The position numbers and the translations under genes are program-made. The notes beneath the pieces are model-generated. The model was not told the DNA's origin and did not search any database. It was given only the letters and a program-made list of their open reading frames with translations. From Maylandia zebra (Eukaryota > Chordata > Actinopteri > Cichliformes > Cichlidae), in contig NC_135182.1 of NCBI RefSeq assembly GCF_041146795.1, positions 36,044,009 through 36,108,008 of the forward strand: 64,000 bases of DNA. The letters are read 5' to 3'. Position 1 is the first letter of the stretch, and each line of letters begins with the position of its first letter. Positions 1 to 12,544 of this stretch are shown in pieces.

Positions 1-150
1 TGGTAATGCAGCTTTAACAACGCTGAGGTGTGATGTGGGAGTTAATTATGAGCCAGAAGGTGAAAAACTGGCTCCAAACTCAGGAAAGCGACTCAGCAAA
101 CCTACTAACTGCTCTTCCAGTTAGATTCATCTGGATATGCTAACCTTTAA
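1..150. repeat. 150-bp direct duplication, copy A
   Basis: These 150 bases recur at 2041-2190 with three substitutions that I can see (about 98% identity) and no gaps. The spacing is exactly 2040 bp. The matching block starts at the first base of the window, so the true left edge may lie outside. No open frame or known repeat family is evident. Confidence 0.85.
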
Positions 151-2040
151 TGACCATGATGGCGCCTTACACAGGACGTGTCACCCACTGCTAAAATGTG
201 AAAGCAGTGTGGGGCATCGCTGGAGACAAACTCTTTCCCATCCAGCTCCTCCACACTCCTGTCTCCACAATGTCTCCATCTCTGCTGCTATCAGTTAATG
301 AAGCCGGTGTGGAGCAGGGAGCAGCACTAAGCCAATCTGCAGGGCACAGACGAGGAGCGGGGGGGTTTGTGGACAGCGAGACACTCGCAGGCGGTTAGCT
401 CGGGGGCGTCGAGCTTTACTTTGCAATCTGATACAGCCAAAGTTTGACTCTACATACTAAATAGAAAAAGCCTAAATATGGTAATAGAATAAATTGCCCC
501 GAGATTTACTGGATGTCACGAGCGTGGGCACCAAGGAGGCATGTTGCTGAAGTGTAAAGCCATCTGAAATTGAGTTGGCAGCAGCACCTCTAAAAGAACC
601 AGCCGAGGAAAAAAGCTGAAGATAGCTGAAGAGGAATATTCCCCCGAGGTGTCTGAATTGCACCAATAAGGAAGGAGTTGAGCCCTGTGGGTGGAAGGTG
701 CAGTCAGGTTCACTGAATTCTACACAAGCCTATCAGTCTGAATATGACTTCTCCAGAGGGAGTGGATCCCCCACGCTCGGCTGTCGGCGCTGAGCTGTTT
801 TTCTTTCTGGGGGTAATTTGTGACACTCCTCGGTGAGACATCAATTCTTCTTGACGTGGAGAGAAAACAGGAACATTTAAAGGCCTGTATTTGTCATTGT
901 TTTTCCTCAGACAAATTTATTACCGGGGAGGCTGCTGGCCTTCGGGCAGCCAGCTCAGGGTTATTATACGTCTCCTTCATGTCGGCTGTGGGGCCGGTGA
1001 GCACACATGCGTTCATACGTGCTGATGTTCTGTTTTACTTCCACTTTTGCTGTTTGCCGATAACATAAATACTCGCAGCACTCAGCGTTTCTGACAATCC
1101 TGTGAAAACGTTTAACAGCAATGAGCAAATTTGGCGTGCCGGACAAACCGCTAACACGGTAACAAATTCATGAAGTGCGAATATCGCTGCAGAGTTCAAG
1201 TTAGCAGCACTGCAGAACATATTAAACACGATGCCTAATTTATTCATCTCTTTGGTTTCACAGCGGTTCCAGCTTGCAGCTGCGTCTTAACAGTTGGCAG
1301 CAAAGTTAAGAAGGAGTACACAGCGCAGCCAGATTCCACGTCAGCTCGACTTGGTTTCTAAAACTTCTCGCTCGAATAAATGCTCCATCTGTCTGTCCTG
1401 ATCTCATCACCAACACTGCGTCTAATCCTGCCTCCTCAGACACATCACAGCATATTCGCTGACGATTCTCCTCCAAATCAGATGACATTCTGGATTTCGC
1501 CGGGGGAGTCAGACCTCGCCGAGTCTTGAATGGCGTCCAAGGTGACATTTTCATCTGAGCCCTCTTCTTATGGCGGTCTTCTCCGTTCCCTCTTCAGGAA
1601 ACAAGTTCAACCACTAACCTCAGGGAAGCGGATACTGGGAGGATTCTTCCAGATTTCTGAAACTAGACGCTGAGACGTCTTCTCTGACATATTTTAAAGA
1701 TAGTTGTAAGAAGCGTTTTTAAACCTCAAACTTCACGCGGGAGCCTCTTCAATGGACATCCAGAAGGAACTCGTGCTTTCTCTCTGACATGGCTGCTATG
1801 CAGCGACCTGCAGGTGGAAATACTCTGTAAGAGAAAGCAGACTGCAAAGCTTCTTGGCCTGTAATGTGAAAGCGTGTGTTTGGATACAAACCGTCCTAAT
1901 AACGTGGGTCACCACACACACGCTCAAAGAATCACTCAGCAATCAGTTCAAATGCCAACAGCTGGTCCAACAGAGGCCCAGAGAAAGAGCAGAGATGTGG
2001 AGGGAGGCTAAAAGGGCCGTCGCCGTGACAAACGCTGCCA
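151..2040. other. gene-free interval
   Basis: I see no exon with plausible splice sites, no recognisable protein similarity and no repeat I can name. Only short chance open frames are present. Confidence 0.5.
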
Positions 2041-2190
2041 TGGTAATGCAGCTTTAACAACGCTGAGGTGTGATGTAGGAGTTAATTATGAGCCAGAAGG
2101 TGAAAAACTGGCTCCAAACTCAGGAAAGTGACTCAGCAGACCTACTAACTGCTCTTCCAGTTAGATTCATCTGGATATGCTAACCTTTAA
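2041..2190. repeat. 150-bp direct duplication, copy B
   Basis: This is the second copy of the block at 1-150. The match stops abruptly at 2190. A short phrase, cagaggccca, occurs both about 70 bases before this copy (from 1972) and directly after it (from 2191), which suggests a local duplication step. No gene is associated. Confidence 0.85.
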
Positions 2191-5100
2191 CAGAGGCCCA
2201 GGATTTCGGGGTTGTTACCAGGACCGGCGCATAAATCCCACCACACACGATGCAATTTATCCTCTCCCAGCACACATATGTATGTACAGACACGTACTTC
2301 ACGCTAAACATAACAGACTTAATGCCATCACACACAGTCACATATGGATACGGAATAACAGATGCAGACGTACACACTCAGAAACACACACACCCTCCAA
2401 TAACTGAGAGGCAAGAGGAAGCTCACACAGGGAGTAATCTAGCACCAGGGAAAATGCCAAGTGTCTTATTAGTGGTTTAGCAGAGATGGCTGGGAATCGA
2501 TGAACGACCCTACTGGTCACAACACGGCACTCCCGGAGACGCACACACATCGTGGCGCTCGCTCTGCGCTATCCATCATAACAAAACAACGAAGGGAAAA
2601 AAAGAAACCCCTCCACAGCTAAAGACTTCCTCCTTCTTATCCCCCTTCTGTTCTGTGCTTTGGGAGAGACGTGAGAGTGCTGCCAAGCAAAGGCACGATC
2701 AACATAAGGAGTCCCTTATTTTCCTCTTCGGTCCTTGGAGACGACCCCTCTATTCCACCTTCGTGCTGCACAACGATGTTTTTACTAAAGTTATTTTTCT
2801 TTTCATGTTATTCTTGAAACTCTTCTACCCACCCAAAAGTTTTTGAAGCTTTAATAAAAGCTGATCAAGGAAATCTTGCAGCCCTGCAGAGGTACACATG
2901 TGCATCAAAGCACTCGTTCGGCACATCAGTCCTTTCAGATGGTGAGCCGATGGGGAAAAGGAGTTACTATTAATGATGACAGCAGGTTACATGAATCTGT
3001 TTGTTTTAGTCACGTCTTTAGATCCACTGAGTTTGGTTATCCAGTGCTACCATCACACAGAGTACCATTTCTGCCAAAGGTCCTGGATCTTTGTATCCCA
3101 GGGAAACGTCAGAGCGGGCGTTCGCCGTTGGAGCAGCTGCACAGGATCTCATCCATGTCTTATACTTACCAACAACAGACTACAGAGTTAGTAAAAGTAG
3201 AGAATGTCAAACTTCCTGTAGACGTCTGTAGGTAACAGATGCCACCAAAGGCAGCTTGTTGTCTTTTTGGTAATTCCACCAAATTGTCTAAAAAAAGATT
3301 ATATTCATAAAACAATAGAAGAATCGAAGAATTGCCAACAACTCTCCCCAACCTAACAAGGTGAAACTTCAAAGGAACAACTTTATGAAAACAGACATCA
3401 GGCAACGTTCAGTCCGAAGCATTTCCAGGTGTCACAGACGTGTCCAACCATCAAACGGGCTCATTGGAGATAGAAATCAAAGGAAAGCACCTGGAAACTG
3501 ACGAAAATTCATGGAAATAAAATTATTTTAAGACATAACTGCCCCATAACAGGCAAATAAACTATACTGTGAATAACCACGTTTACTGAGTGACAGGAGC
3601 AAACAGACATCTTTTCTTTACAGTCTGAAAACTCAGGCCGTGCACCAAACTGTGACGTCCATCGTTCCAGTGCATTGTTGTCCATTTCTGATGAAAGCAG
3701 AAGCTTTCAACACATCAAATGTTCCATATTTATATAAATTATTTACATCACTGTAAAGCTCGATATCCTCACTGACATGACAGCTTTTTGTTTTGTGCTT
3801 CTGGCTGTTATATTAATGTTGTTATACATGACAGCAAAATTGCTTTATATTAATTACACACAGTAGTAGTTTGTGTTTCTTAGTAACTACATAAAGGTCA
3901 CATGGCAACAAGTAGTCGGGAAATTATTAATATATGAAGAAAATAATTAGATAAAATCTCCTCAGTGTTAAGAGATGATTCACAAAAATATAAATGATTT
4001 ATTATATATTATTTAACTTTTAGTAATATCATATGCATTCATGCATCTAATCTAAGGTACAAAATCCATATTTCATAAGCCATACTTTGTCATTTGGAGT
4101 AATGCATGGATGCTGTATCTGTACTGGTCCTCATTAGATCAAAGCAGAAATAACTGCACTCAAAGCACTAAAACCTGCAGCTCTGCCGTCATGCATCATC
4201 ACTTCATTTTAATTATTTGCAGTTAATTTCATGTTCAAAAAGAAAACAGAGCATTAAACATCAAACATGCGATTCTCTGACTGGTGTGTCGCACCGTCGC
4301 ATCCAAAGCGACGCCCTCGTGTAGTTAATGAACGATTAAGTGTAGCTGTGGCTGCAAAGCACTTCAGTGTTTTCCCTCTAATTCCTCTGCCTCTTTCTAA
4401 TCATTAAGCAAGCTGCTGAGAAGTTACTGAAAGAGCGGAACAAACAAGGTTATTCCGCATGAAAGGTGTGCAGATTGCACGGCAGCGGTCGAACAGACAG
4501 GAAACAGCTGGTGGTTAATGGCGTTCCCGAAGAAGAGCTGCTGCTGTTCTGACCATCTTCCCCACTGCACTCTGGTTTTTCTGTTAACACTTTGGGCTCC
4601 TCGTCGTTGTGGCTTCCTGATCTGCCGTTGTCCCTGCTTCCCATTATTCACTCACAAAATGAACTACACAATGCTGTAGTGGCTCCAGGGAGCCTCTGTA
4701 AAGTTCAGCCATTGAAATAACCATTTATCCCAACGGCCCCTTGACACTCACGGCACCTGCACAGTTCTGCTAAACTGAAATATTATTTGGAAGTATAAAG
4801 TGACTCGTATTCAACTCGGGGTTGGCTGTTTCAGCCCAGTGTGAATGGGCCATGGTGTACAAGCTCCACCTCCAAACAAGATGGACACACAGCAGAAAAG
4901 GATTCAAATTAAGAGAATAACGGCCGAGTCACAGCAGTCGATGTTACAGAGATAAAAACCTCACTGACTCTAAAGTAGATCCATCAGAGTATTTATGGAA
5001 ATACTATTCAGTCTAAATGGAGTAGTAAGAAAAAAGCAGAGTCTAACTTCACTTCCATCCGTCAGCTCATTGCTCATGTGCTTCCTCACCTCATAAAGGT

Positions 5101-5880
5101 CAGCCTCCCTCTGCTGCCAAACATTGATGCTAAACTCGGGGGTCATGATTGTCCCAGCCAACACAAACTATACCAAAAAAAGTTGCACACACTAAAAAGG
5201 TCATGTCTATAATGTAAAGTGAAAGTGATGAAAGCACGAAGTCAAACACGGCGGTGCAGGTGTGCAGTCCTGTGATGTTCTAAGCATGTGCGCTAAAACC
5301 AAAGTATGCTAGCAGAAATTAACTTTAGAGTTGGCTTTTCTCATGTTTCACACAGAAACAGAGGCAGCACCTTTCAGATTAGGCTCTTTGAACTAAAGCT
5401 AACTTTTAGAGCTTCATGTGTGTTTTAGCTGCACAGATGAACCTTGTGTTGGAGTCAGTTTATGTCATTGATACACAAAGAGGTGTTTACAGGCTTATAG
5501 AGCTGGTTTTGTACCCATGTGGTCGTTACATGTTTTGATATTTACATGTTTACACATCTGGATGTTTGCATGTGCATGTTCAAAGCAATGTCTACAGTCA
5601 TTGGTTCAAAGCAGTAATAAGTATGTGTTGAATCTACCTCGTTGTTTTCCCTGCATTGATCCGAGTATAGGATTTCCTGGCTTCTATATGGCCAGTGAAG
5701 TATTCATGAGGGCCGTACACAGGAAGTGTTTGGTTGTTGTTGCTGTGCGAGAGGCTGCTAAGAAAGTTATCCGTCTGTTTCTAATCGCTTCAATCCACAC
5801 AGCGATCCCTCACGTTACACTGACATAAAAGTTTCTAAGTTCATGAGTGACGACAGATTCATATTTACAGTCTTTCATTT
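2191..5880. other. gene-free interval, partly AT-rich
   Basis: No supported exon. The stretch 3700-4260 is AT-rich and low in coding potential. The open frames here are short, overlap on both strands and lack any domain I recognise. Confidence 0.5.
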
Positions 5881-5883
5881 CTA

Positions 5884-6047
5884 ATGTCCTTCTCTCACCC
5901 CAGCCAATCACAGCAGATGGCCCCGCCCCTCCCTGAGCCTGGTTCTACTGGAGGTTTCTTCCTGTTAAAAGGGAGTTTTTCCTTCCCACTGTCACCAAAG
6001 TGCTTGCTAATAGGGGGTCATATGATTGTTGGGTTTTTCTCTGTACA
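5884..6047 (+). repeat. dispersed fish repeat (ggccccgcccctccctgagc family), left part
   Basis: This is one of several copies in the window of a moderately repetitive sequence. It has a G/C-rich head, a middle that reads cctgttaaaagggag, and a tail ending in ataaataaaattgaattga. Here the copy breaks off at 6047, where another element with an ATCCGG terminus begins. The missing tail resumes at 8510-8580. Other copies are at 42853-43310, 51583-51855 and 56880-57345, with a reverse fragment at 31886-31970. The tail looks like that of a LINE or SINE, but I cannot name the family. Confidence 0.75.
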
Positions 6048-6484
6048 ATCCGGTTGTTCAGTCTGACGTCACTAGCCGTGTCTGGACCTAAACTCCGCAG
6101 CAGGTCCATATATCAAACGATCACTGTGGCATTACTGAGAGTTGAAAAACTGTCTAAAATCTTTCATCTTTAATAAAATGATCAGCATTCTGCTCTACCA
6201 GGTGTAACAACTGAGTTTAACATCCAGGCATCCATGAAAACAGAATTTATGACATTTAACGGAGTTAGAAGTTAGCAGGGAGTTAGCTCGCTAGCTTCTA
6301 TCTAAATACAATATAGCATGTCCTGACTGCGGGGTTTTGGAAACAAATTAAAACGTACAGCTCAGCTATCACTTCCAGCATAAATGAAGACAGAAAACTA
6401 AACAGCAGTGACGTTTGTAGGGTTACTGAAGTTGGGCTAGCTGGTATATAATGATGTGCTACGTGACCGCTAGCGACACAGCTA

Positions 6485-8087
6485 CAGTGGGGCAAAAAAG
6501 TATTTAGTCAGCCACCGATTGTGCAAGTTCCCCCACTTAAAATGATGACAGAGGTCAGTAATTTGCACCAGAGGTACACTTCAACTGTGAGAGACAGAAT
6601 GTGAAAAAAAATCCATGAATCCACATGGTAGGATTTGTAAAGAATTTATTCGTAAATCAGGGTGGAAAATAAGTATTTGGTCACCTCAAACAAGGAAAAT
6701 CTCTGGCTCTCACAGACCTGTAACGTCTTCTGTAAGAAGCTTTTCTGTCCCCCACTCGTTACCTGTATGAATGGCACCTGTTTGAACTCATCATCTGTAT
6801 AAAAGACACCTGTCCACAGCCTCAAACAGTCAGACTCCAAACTCCGCTATGGCCAAGACCAAAGAGCTTTCGAAGGACACCAGGAAAAGTATTGTAGACC
6901 TGCACCAGACTGGGAAGAGTGAATCTACAATAGGCAAGCAGCTTGGTGTGAAAAAATCAACTGTGGGAGCAATCATCAGAAAATGGAAGACATACAAGAC
7001 CACTGGTAATCTCCCTCGATCTGGGGCTCCACGCAAGATCTCATCCCGTGGGGTCAAAATGATCATGAGAACGGTGAGCAAAGATCCCAGAACCACACGG
7101 GGGGACCTGGTGAATGACCTGCAGAGAGCTGGGACCAAAGTAACAAAGGTCACCATCAGTAACACACTACAACGGCAGGGAATCAAATCCCGCAGTGCCA
7201 GACGTGTTCCGCTGCTGAAGCCAGTGCATGTCCAGGCCCGTCTGAAGTTTGCCAGAGAGCACATGGATGATACAGCAGAGGATTGGGAGAATGTCATGTG
7301 GTCAGATGAAACCAAAGTAGAACTTTTTGGTATAAACTCAACTCGTCGTGTTTGGAGGAAGAAGAATACTGAGTTGCATCCCAAGAACACCATACCTACT
7401 GTGAAGCATGGGGGTGGAAACATCATGCTATGGGGCTGTTTTTCTGCCAAGGGGACAGGACGACTGATCCGTGTTAAGGACAGAATGAATGGGGCCATGT
7501 ATCGTGAGATTTTGAGCCAAAACCTCCTTCCATCAGTGAGAACTTTGAAGATGAAACGAGGCTGGGTCTTCCAACATGACAATGATCCAAAACACACCGC
7601 CCGGGCAAACAAAGGAGTGGCTCCGTAAGAAGCATTTGAAAGTCCTGGAGTGGCCTAGCCAGTCTCCAGACCTCAACCCCATAGAAAATCTGTGGCGGGA
7701 GTTGAAAGTCCGTGTTGCTCGGCGACAGCCCCAAAACATCACTGCTCTCGAGAAGATCTGCATGGAGGAATGGGCCAAAATACCAGCTACTGTGTGTGCA
7801 AACCTGGTAAAGACCTATAGTAAACGTTTGACCTCTGTTATTGCCAACAAAGGTTATGTTACAAAGTATTGAGTTGTATTTTTGTTATTGACCAAATACT
7901 TATTTTCCACCCTGATTTACCAATAAATTCTTTACAAATCCTACCATGTGGATTCATGGATTTTTTTTCACATTCTGTCTCTCACAGTTGAAGTGTACCT
8001 CTGGTGCAAATTACTGACCTCTGTCATCATTTTAGGTGGGGGAACTTGCACAATCGGTGGCTGACTAAATACTTTTTTGCCCCACTG
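6485..8087 (+). mobile_element. Tc1-like transposon, copy 1 (frameshifted)
   Basis: This 1603-bp element has terminal inverted repeats of about 200 bp that start CAGTGGGGCAAAAAAGTA. It is flanked by duplicated TA dinucleotides (6483-6484 and 8088-8089), as expected for Tc1/mariner. By eye it differs from copy 2 (34083-35686) at about six bases and two short indels, so both copies are recent. It inserted into the ATCCGG element, and the paralogue of that element near 62460-62475 shows the unoccupied site. Confidence 0.95.
6849..7872 (+). pseudogene. Tc1-like transposase, disrupted by a 1-bp insertion
   Basis: The frame starts at the ATG at 6849 and reads a helix-turn-helix N-terminus followed by the catalytic core with WSDETK and QHDNDPKH. 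Near 7606 there is one extra A in a run (gggcaaacaaagg here, gggcaacaaagg in copy 2). This shifts the frame and ends it at 7628. The rest of the domain, including [11 protein letters not shown] with the third acidic residue, continues in another frame to the stop at 7870-7872. The protein from this copy would lack the third catalytic acid. Two substitutions (G for D and R for P near residues 53-57) also distinguish it from copy 2. Confidence 0.93.
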
Positions 8088-8509
8088 TATGTTAGCATAA
8101 TATAAACAAGCTAACTTTTTTTCCACTCGATAAAAGTTAACGTGAGTGTTCTCGGTGGTCAGGAACAAATGTAATCGCATGGCAGGATGCTGTAAAAGGA
8201 CCAAACTTCAGCCAGAAGAACAACTGAGATAATCCATCCACAATACGAGGTTAGTCATTCATATACTGCTGCATGGGCTGGGCTGCAGTTACATCCTACG
8301 GTTTTAAAAACTGAGCTTAAATAAATGATTAGTGGTAATAAAAGCCGAGGGAGGTCAACAGGGATCACTGACTGTTTTAGGAGCTTTTTGAGATCAAATA
8401 GAAGAAAATACAAAACATTAAACATGTTAACAACACAAAAGCCATATTAAACGCAGACTACTTTAGGCCCGGAAGTAGGATTCGTCGCGTCATCACTGAA
8501 CAACCGGAT

Positions 8510-8580
8510 ATAAAGCGCCTTGAGGTCTCTGTTGTTGTGATTTGATGCTGTATAAATAAAATTGAATTGAAAAATTGAAT
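8510..8580 (+). repeat. dispersed fish repeat, right tail
   Basis: The sequence taaagcgccttgagg followed by ataaataaaattgaattga is the 3' tail of the repeat whose left part ends at 6047. Together they show that the ATCCGG element inserted into, or replaced part of, this repeat. About 25 bases expected between the two parts are missing. Confidence 0.75.
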
Positions 8581-11326
8581 GTCTGCTGAAATTGCACTGA
8601 TTTGGATTATTTACTGTTTCACTGTAGTTAAAGTGTGGAGGTAACTAGCAGCCGAGGCTCGGTGCAGAACGTTTTAGCACACTGCTGCCTCTCATTGATC
8701 ATCGTGGGGTCGGTTTGGTGTCCTTTCAGACTGGAGTGAGATGGTCTGAGGTTCGGTTTAAGCCCTGAGTTGTATTTTAGAAAGACTGTAAAATCAGATC
8801 CAAGCACAAGTGTATGTGAGAGTATTCATAATAAGAATGGAAGCAGACAGAACGACGGTCTGCTGCTTCTCCTTTAATTCGTCCTTTTCACTCGTACCCA
8901 GATCTGGATGACCATCTACAAGGAAAGAACACTGTGTCTACCTCTCTCATTAGCATCCAATTAAATTCTGTCTAAACAAACACACAGTCAACAATTACTT
9001 GTTCTGTGTACTTTGTTTATTTACTCTATTTTTCTATAATGAGAATATTTAGTCCTTTCTGCCTCGAGGTTACGGCGAGCATCTTTTTGTGCTTCCCTTC
9101 AGAAACCCGTCTGTTACAGATGTTAGACTGACAGATACAAAACAGCAGAGCTTCAAACAACATTGTCAGTCCACATTTCTTCTGCAAGCAGCAAACTTAT
9201 ACTCATTATTCTGGGCTTCAGTTTATCACTATTTCATGTACAATTTGCAGGATACTTAAAGGGTGCACACACTTTGGATTCTGGCTCGCAGTGCGAGATG
9301 AAAAGTCAAAATCATTCACCTCAGTGTCTGTTCAAATTTTCATGGCGGTCTATCCAGTAGTTTTATTCTCGGCCAAAGAACTGATGCACTGATGCAGTCG
9401 AACTGACTGATGGACAGCACCCTCCTTAAAGTCTCACCGCTGGCACGGGTAAAAGAAAAAAGCCAAGCGTGCAGGCGTACTGTGACAGAGACAAAGCCTC
9501 GTCCCGAGCTTACAACACACGGGATGGAGGGAGTACAAGGGATAAATGAAGAGCTTATCCCTGCTATAAATCCAACTTAATTCCAGTGTCTAATCAGTAT
9601 TCTGCCAAAGCCCTCTTTCACACATATTTTCATCTGTTATGCTAACCTTCCAGTGTCTGTTAGAGAATCCTGAGTGGAATACCTTCCTTTGGTAACCACA
9701 GAGAAATGGTAATGTGGGTTTGAGGCTGTGCCAACAAAGAAGCTGCAGCGGGTTCAGTGAATAGATATATTCAAACAAAGAGGAAGCACTGACATCCCCC
9801 ACACTGCAGGAAAAAGCAGCCTTGGTGGGTATTAGCTCCTGTAATTAGTGGACAGTGTTTAGTGAAAGTAACACACGAAGCTGTAGTGGTGATTACACGA
9901 CACGTCTTTAACACAGAAGCTAATACAAAGCAGAGAGAAGCAGGACAAAGGCACTTCTGTAATTCAAAATGAAACACATGCAGTTTCCATGTGTGAAAAT
10001 TAGAACAGGATCCTCAAACGTAATAATATAATAGAGCAACAAGCACTTACACGAGTGGCTCACAGCACTCAAAAGCAAAAACAGCAAGGCTATTAAAAGA
10101 ATGGAAACGTTTCAGGCTGCGTCCACACCACTGTGGACAGTTTTAAAAATGCTTTTTCCGTCCACACTGAGAAAGAAGAAAGAAAGAAGAGCCCTCGGCT
10201 CACTCAGAAATGCAGAATAAGTGATTTTAAAACATAAAGAAGAAGAAAGGGAGACTGACAGGACGTGTCATAAGAGTCACGTTCACCAGATGATGGTGGG
10301 AAATAGTTTGGTTGTTGGACAAAAGAGACAAGGAAAAATGAAAGAATCTATCTCATCGTTTCAACAAAGGCCGTTTGTTCACTGTAGATGGATGAGACGA
10401 CTTTACAGAACACAGATTTTCAGAGAAATCTCAGAGGCATCAGATGCATATAGACGAGTATAAATGAGGAAGAGCACGTCACAATCAATTACTAGACTCT
10501 GTGCATGTTTATGAAAGATTAACATAGGAAAAACGGCATTTTATCAAAGAGAATATAGAAATGTGATAGAGTAGAAGGGTTCTCACAGCAGTACGGCAGG
10601 TCTGACTGGCTGTGACCAGAGTCAGAGAAGTCAGTGCCAATCAAAGAATCCCTTTAATTTTTCAGGTTATTCAATAGAAAAAATATATTTTGTACTCATG
10701 AATATACATAGATTAACATGCAAGTCTGTCTTGCAACAGGCCTTTAATTAATCCTTTAAAAATATAAACAGGTTTGTGGAAGTCGCCGTGTTCCCTCGTG
10801 GCTGGTCTCTAGTCACGTATACGGTATAACACCAAACACCAAAGGACGAGAGAAGTCGTAGGCGTGCCGTGGACGGACATTTAAATTTGTGTCTGCACCT
10901 CAGACTCAAGCTATGAATGATCGTACCTGTTTCATTATCTGAGACGATAGACGAGGTCCCCGTCACCAAAGGAAAGTGAAGCCACGACACGTCATCTGCT
11001 TCCTCTTTGCTCTTCTCCTGATCTGAAGTCAGGGCTCTAACACATGAAAACCTGCATAAACACAGTCATTGTCACAATTACTTATTGTCAGCAGATTAAA
11101 CATGTGACCCTCCCTCTACCAATGTTTAGCCGCTCTTGTGGCTAAACAACAGCAGCTGGTTTTAAGCTAACAATATGCCAGCTTATATTAGGCTCTGGTG
11201 TCCTAAAATCAGAATTTCTCTCTGATATATCAGTTTGATCACATTCTCACATCATGTGTGAGTGTATTCAGAGTGTCAGAGTCCAACAAAGCTACATCCA
11301 CTCCAAAAAGAAGTTCCTCTAACACA
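8581..11326. other. gene-free interval
   Basis: No exon or named repeat that I can support. The piece around 10125-10190 (cgtccacacc ... gtccacactgag) looks like the end of a common fish MITE, but it is too short to assign. Confidence 0.45.
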
Positions 11327-11330
11327 GATT

Positions 11331-11470
11331 AACAGCAGCTAAAGCAGGCTAACAGAGGCTACAGCAGGCTAACAACAGCTAAATCAGGCTAACAGAGGCT
11401 ACAGCAGGCTAATAACAGCTAAAGCAGGCTAACAGAGGCTAATAGTAGCTAACAGAGGCTAAAGCAGCAG
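11331..11470. repeat. 20-bp minisatellite, seven units
   Basis: Seven consecutive 20-bp units run without a break. Most are of the form aacagaggctacagcaggct, alternating with aacaacagctaaatcaggct, which gives a 40-bp higher-order period in the first five units. The last two units are more diverged. There are no spacers, so this is a tandem repeat and not a CRISPR-like array. Confidence 0.85.
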
Positions 11471-11516
11471 AAACAGACACAAAGGTTCTGTCTTCAGCAG
11501 CTCACCTCAGTATGGC

Positions 11517-12466
11517 TAGGGATGGGTATCGTTTAGGTTTTATCCAATACCAGTACCAAACCGGTACTTTTGAAACGGTGCCGGTGCTTAAACGGTGCTC
11601 AAACCGGTGCTTAAAGAATGGAGAACACAAAATTGGTCCAAAAACCTCTCATGTTCAGCTGTTTTTTTGTAAAAAGATAACAATGTTAGCCTTTTCTGCA
11701 GCTATGGGGCATATATGGTATCACTCTTGGCTGGAAGCAGTGCTTAAACAATGGAAAAAACACAAACTTTGTCTAAAAGCCTCTCATGTTTAACTGTTTT
11801 CCACTTTTTCTTTGGTCATTTTAGCCTTTTTGGCCAGGGTGAAGGGAGTATCTGCCATCAAACAAGAAGACAGCCGCATGTAGCTATGATGATGTTTGCT
11901 AGTTCACCTTACATGCATTAATGTAATAACGTGGTTAGCCTACTCAACGTAAATTACACACGAACAACATTAAGCTACTCACGCAGAGAAGAACGGCTGC
12001 TGCTGCATCATCATCCTCATCATTCCTGCTACACTGGCAGGGCTAGGGGCCAGGACTCTCCTCTTCGGGTTTTTGGGGGATGTTGCTAACTCCGGTCCGA
12101 TAACAGGCACCACACCCGCAGTAGATGTGCTCGGTGTGAGGTCTGGCAGCAAGCTATCAAATACGGAGCATTTCTCGGCTTTTAAAAAAAACGCTATGCG
12201 TCGCCAGGTGTTTCATCGGATTTGAGGTGTTACCTCCTTTGACAGTATCACAGTATCAGCTTAAAGCACTTGTTGCTGCTGAGTTTGCATCTTTTGCTGT
12301 GAAGTACAGCCAGACTTTGACCGCTTTGCCTTGGGCGTTTTTAATCTGTAGCTCCGCTCTAAAAGAACGTACGTACCTGGCCCCGCCTACTATCCTCGGA
12401 AACGTAAAATGATTGGCTAGAATCCAAAGTGTGTCACAGCTCAGGAAAAAAAAGCACCGAAATGTG
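11517..12466 (+). mobile_element. hAT-type nonautonomous element, right end lost
   Basis: It begins TAGGGATGGGTATCG and aligns, in the opposite orientation, with the complete copy at 41637-42677. The match ends near 12466, inside the run that reads aaaagcaccgaaatgtg, so the right terminal repeat is missing. On the minus strand near 12260-12350 a short frame reads [17 protein letters not shown]. This resembles the start of the BED-type domain of hAT transposases and supports a deleted hAT derivative. Two internal segments are similar to each other (around 11615-11690 and 11740-11810). Confidence 0.75.
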
Positions 12467-12544
12467 ATGAGCTTCATGTCAGACCTCTTTCATGAAGCTT
12501 TTAAGCCTCTTCTGTATAAATAAAGGTGGAGACTTCACAGCAGG

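Larger units (their letters stand above)
6048..8509. mobile_element. nonautonomous DNA element with ATCCGGTTGTTCAGT terminal inverted repeats, interrupted by a Tc1 copy
   Basis: The left end, atccggttgttcagt, is mirrored by actgaacaaccggat at the right end. Without the Tc1 insert and its extra TA the element is about 857 bp. A paralogue at 62078-62870 aligns along most of its length, with matching arms on both sides of the Tc1 insertion. No coding capacity is seen, so it looks like a MITE-type or internally deleted element. The superfamily is not clear. It sits inside the dispersed repeat described at 5884-6047 and 8510-8580. Confidence 0.75.

Noticed and set aside
11331-11470. CRISPR-like array
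   Set aside because: The units are head-to-tail without spacers and the host is a vertebrate, so it is a minisatellite.
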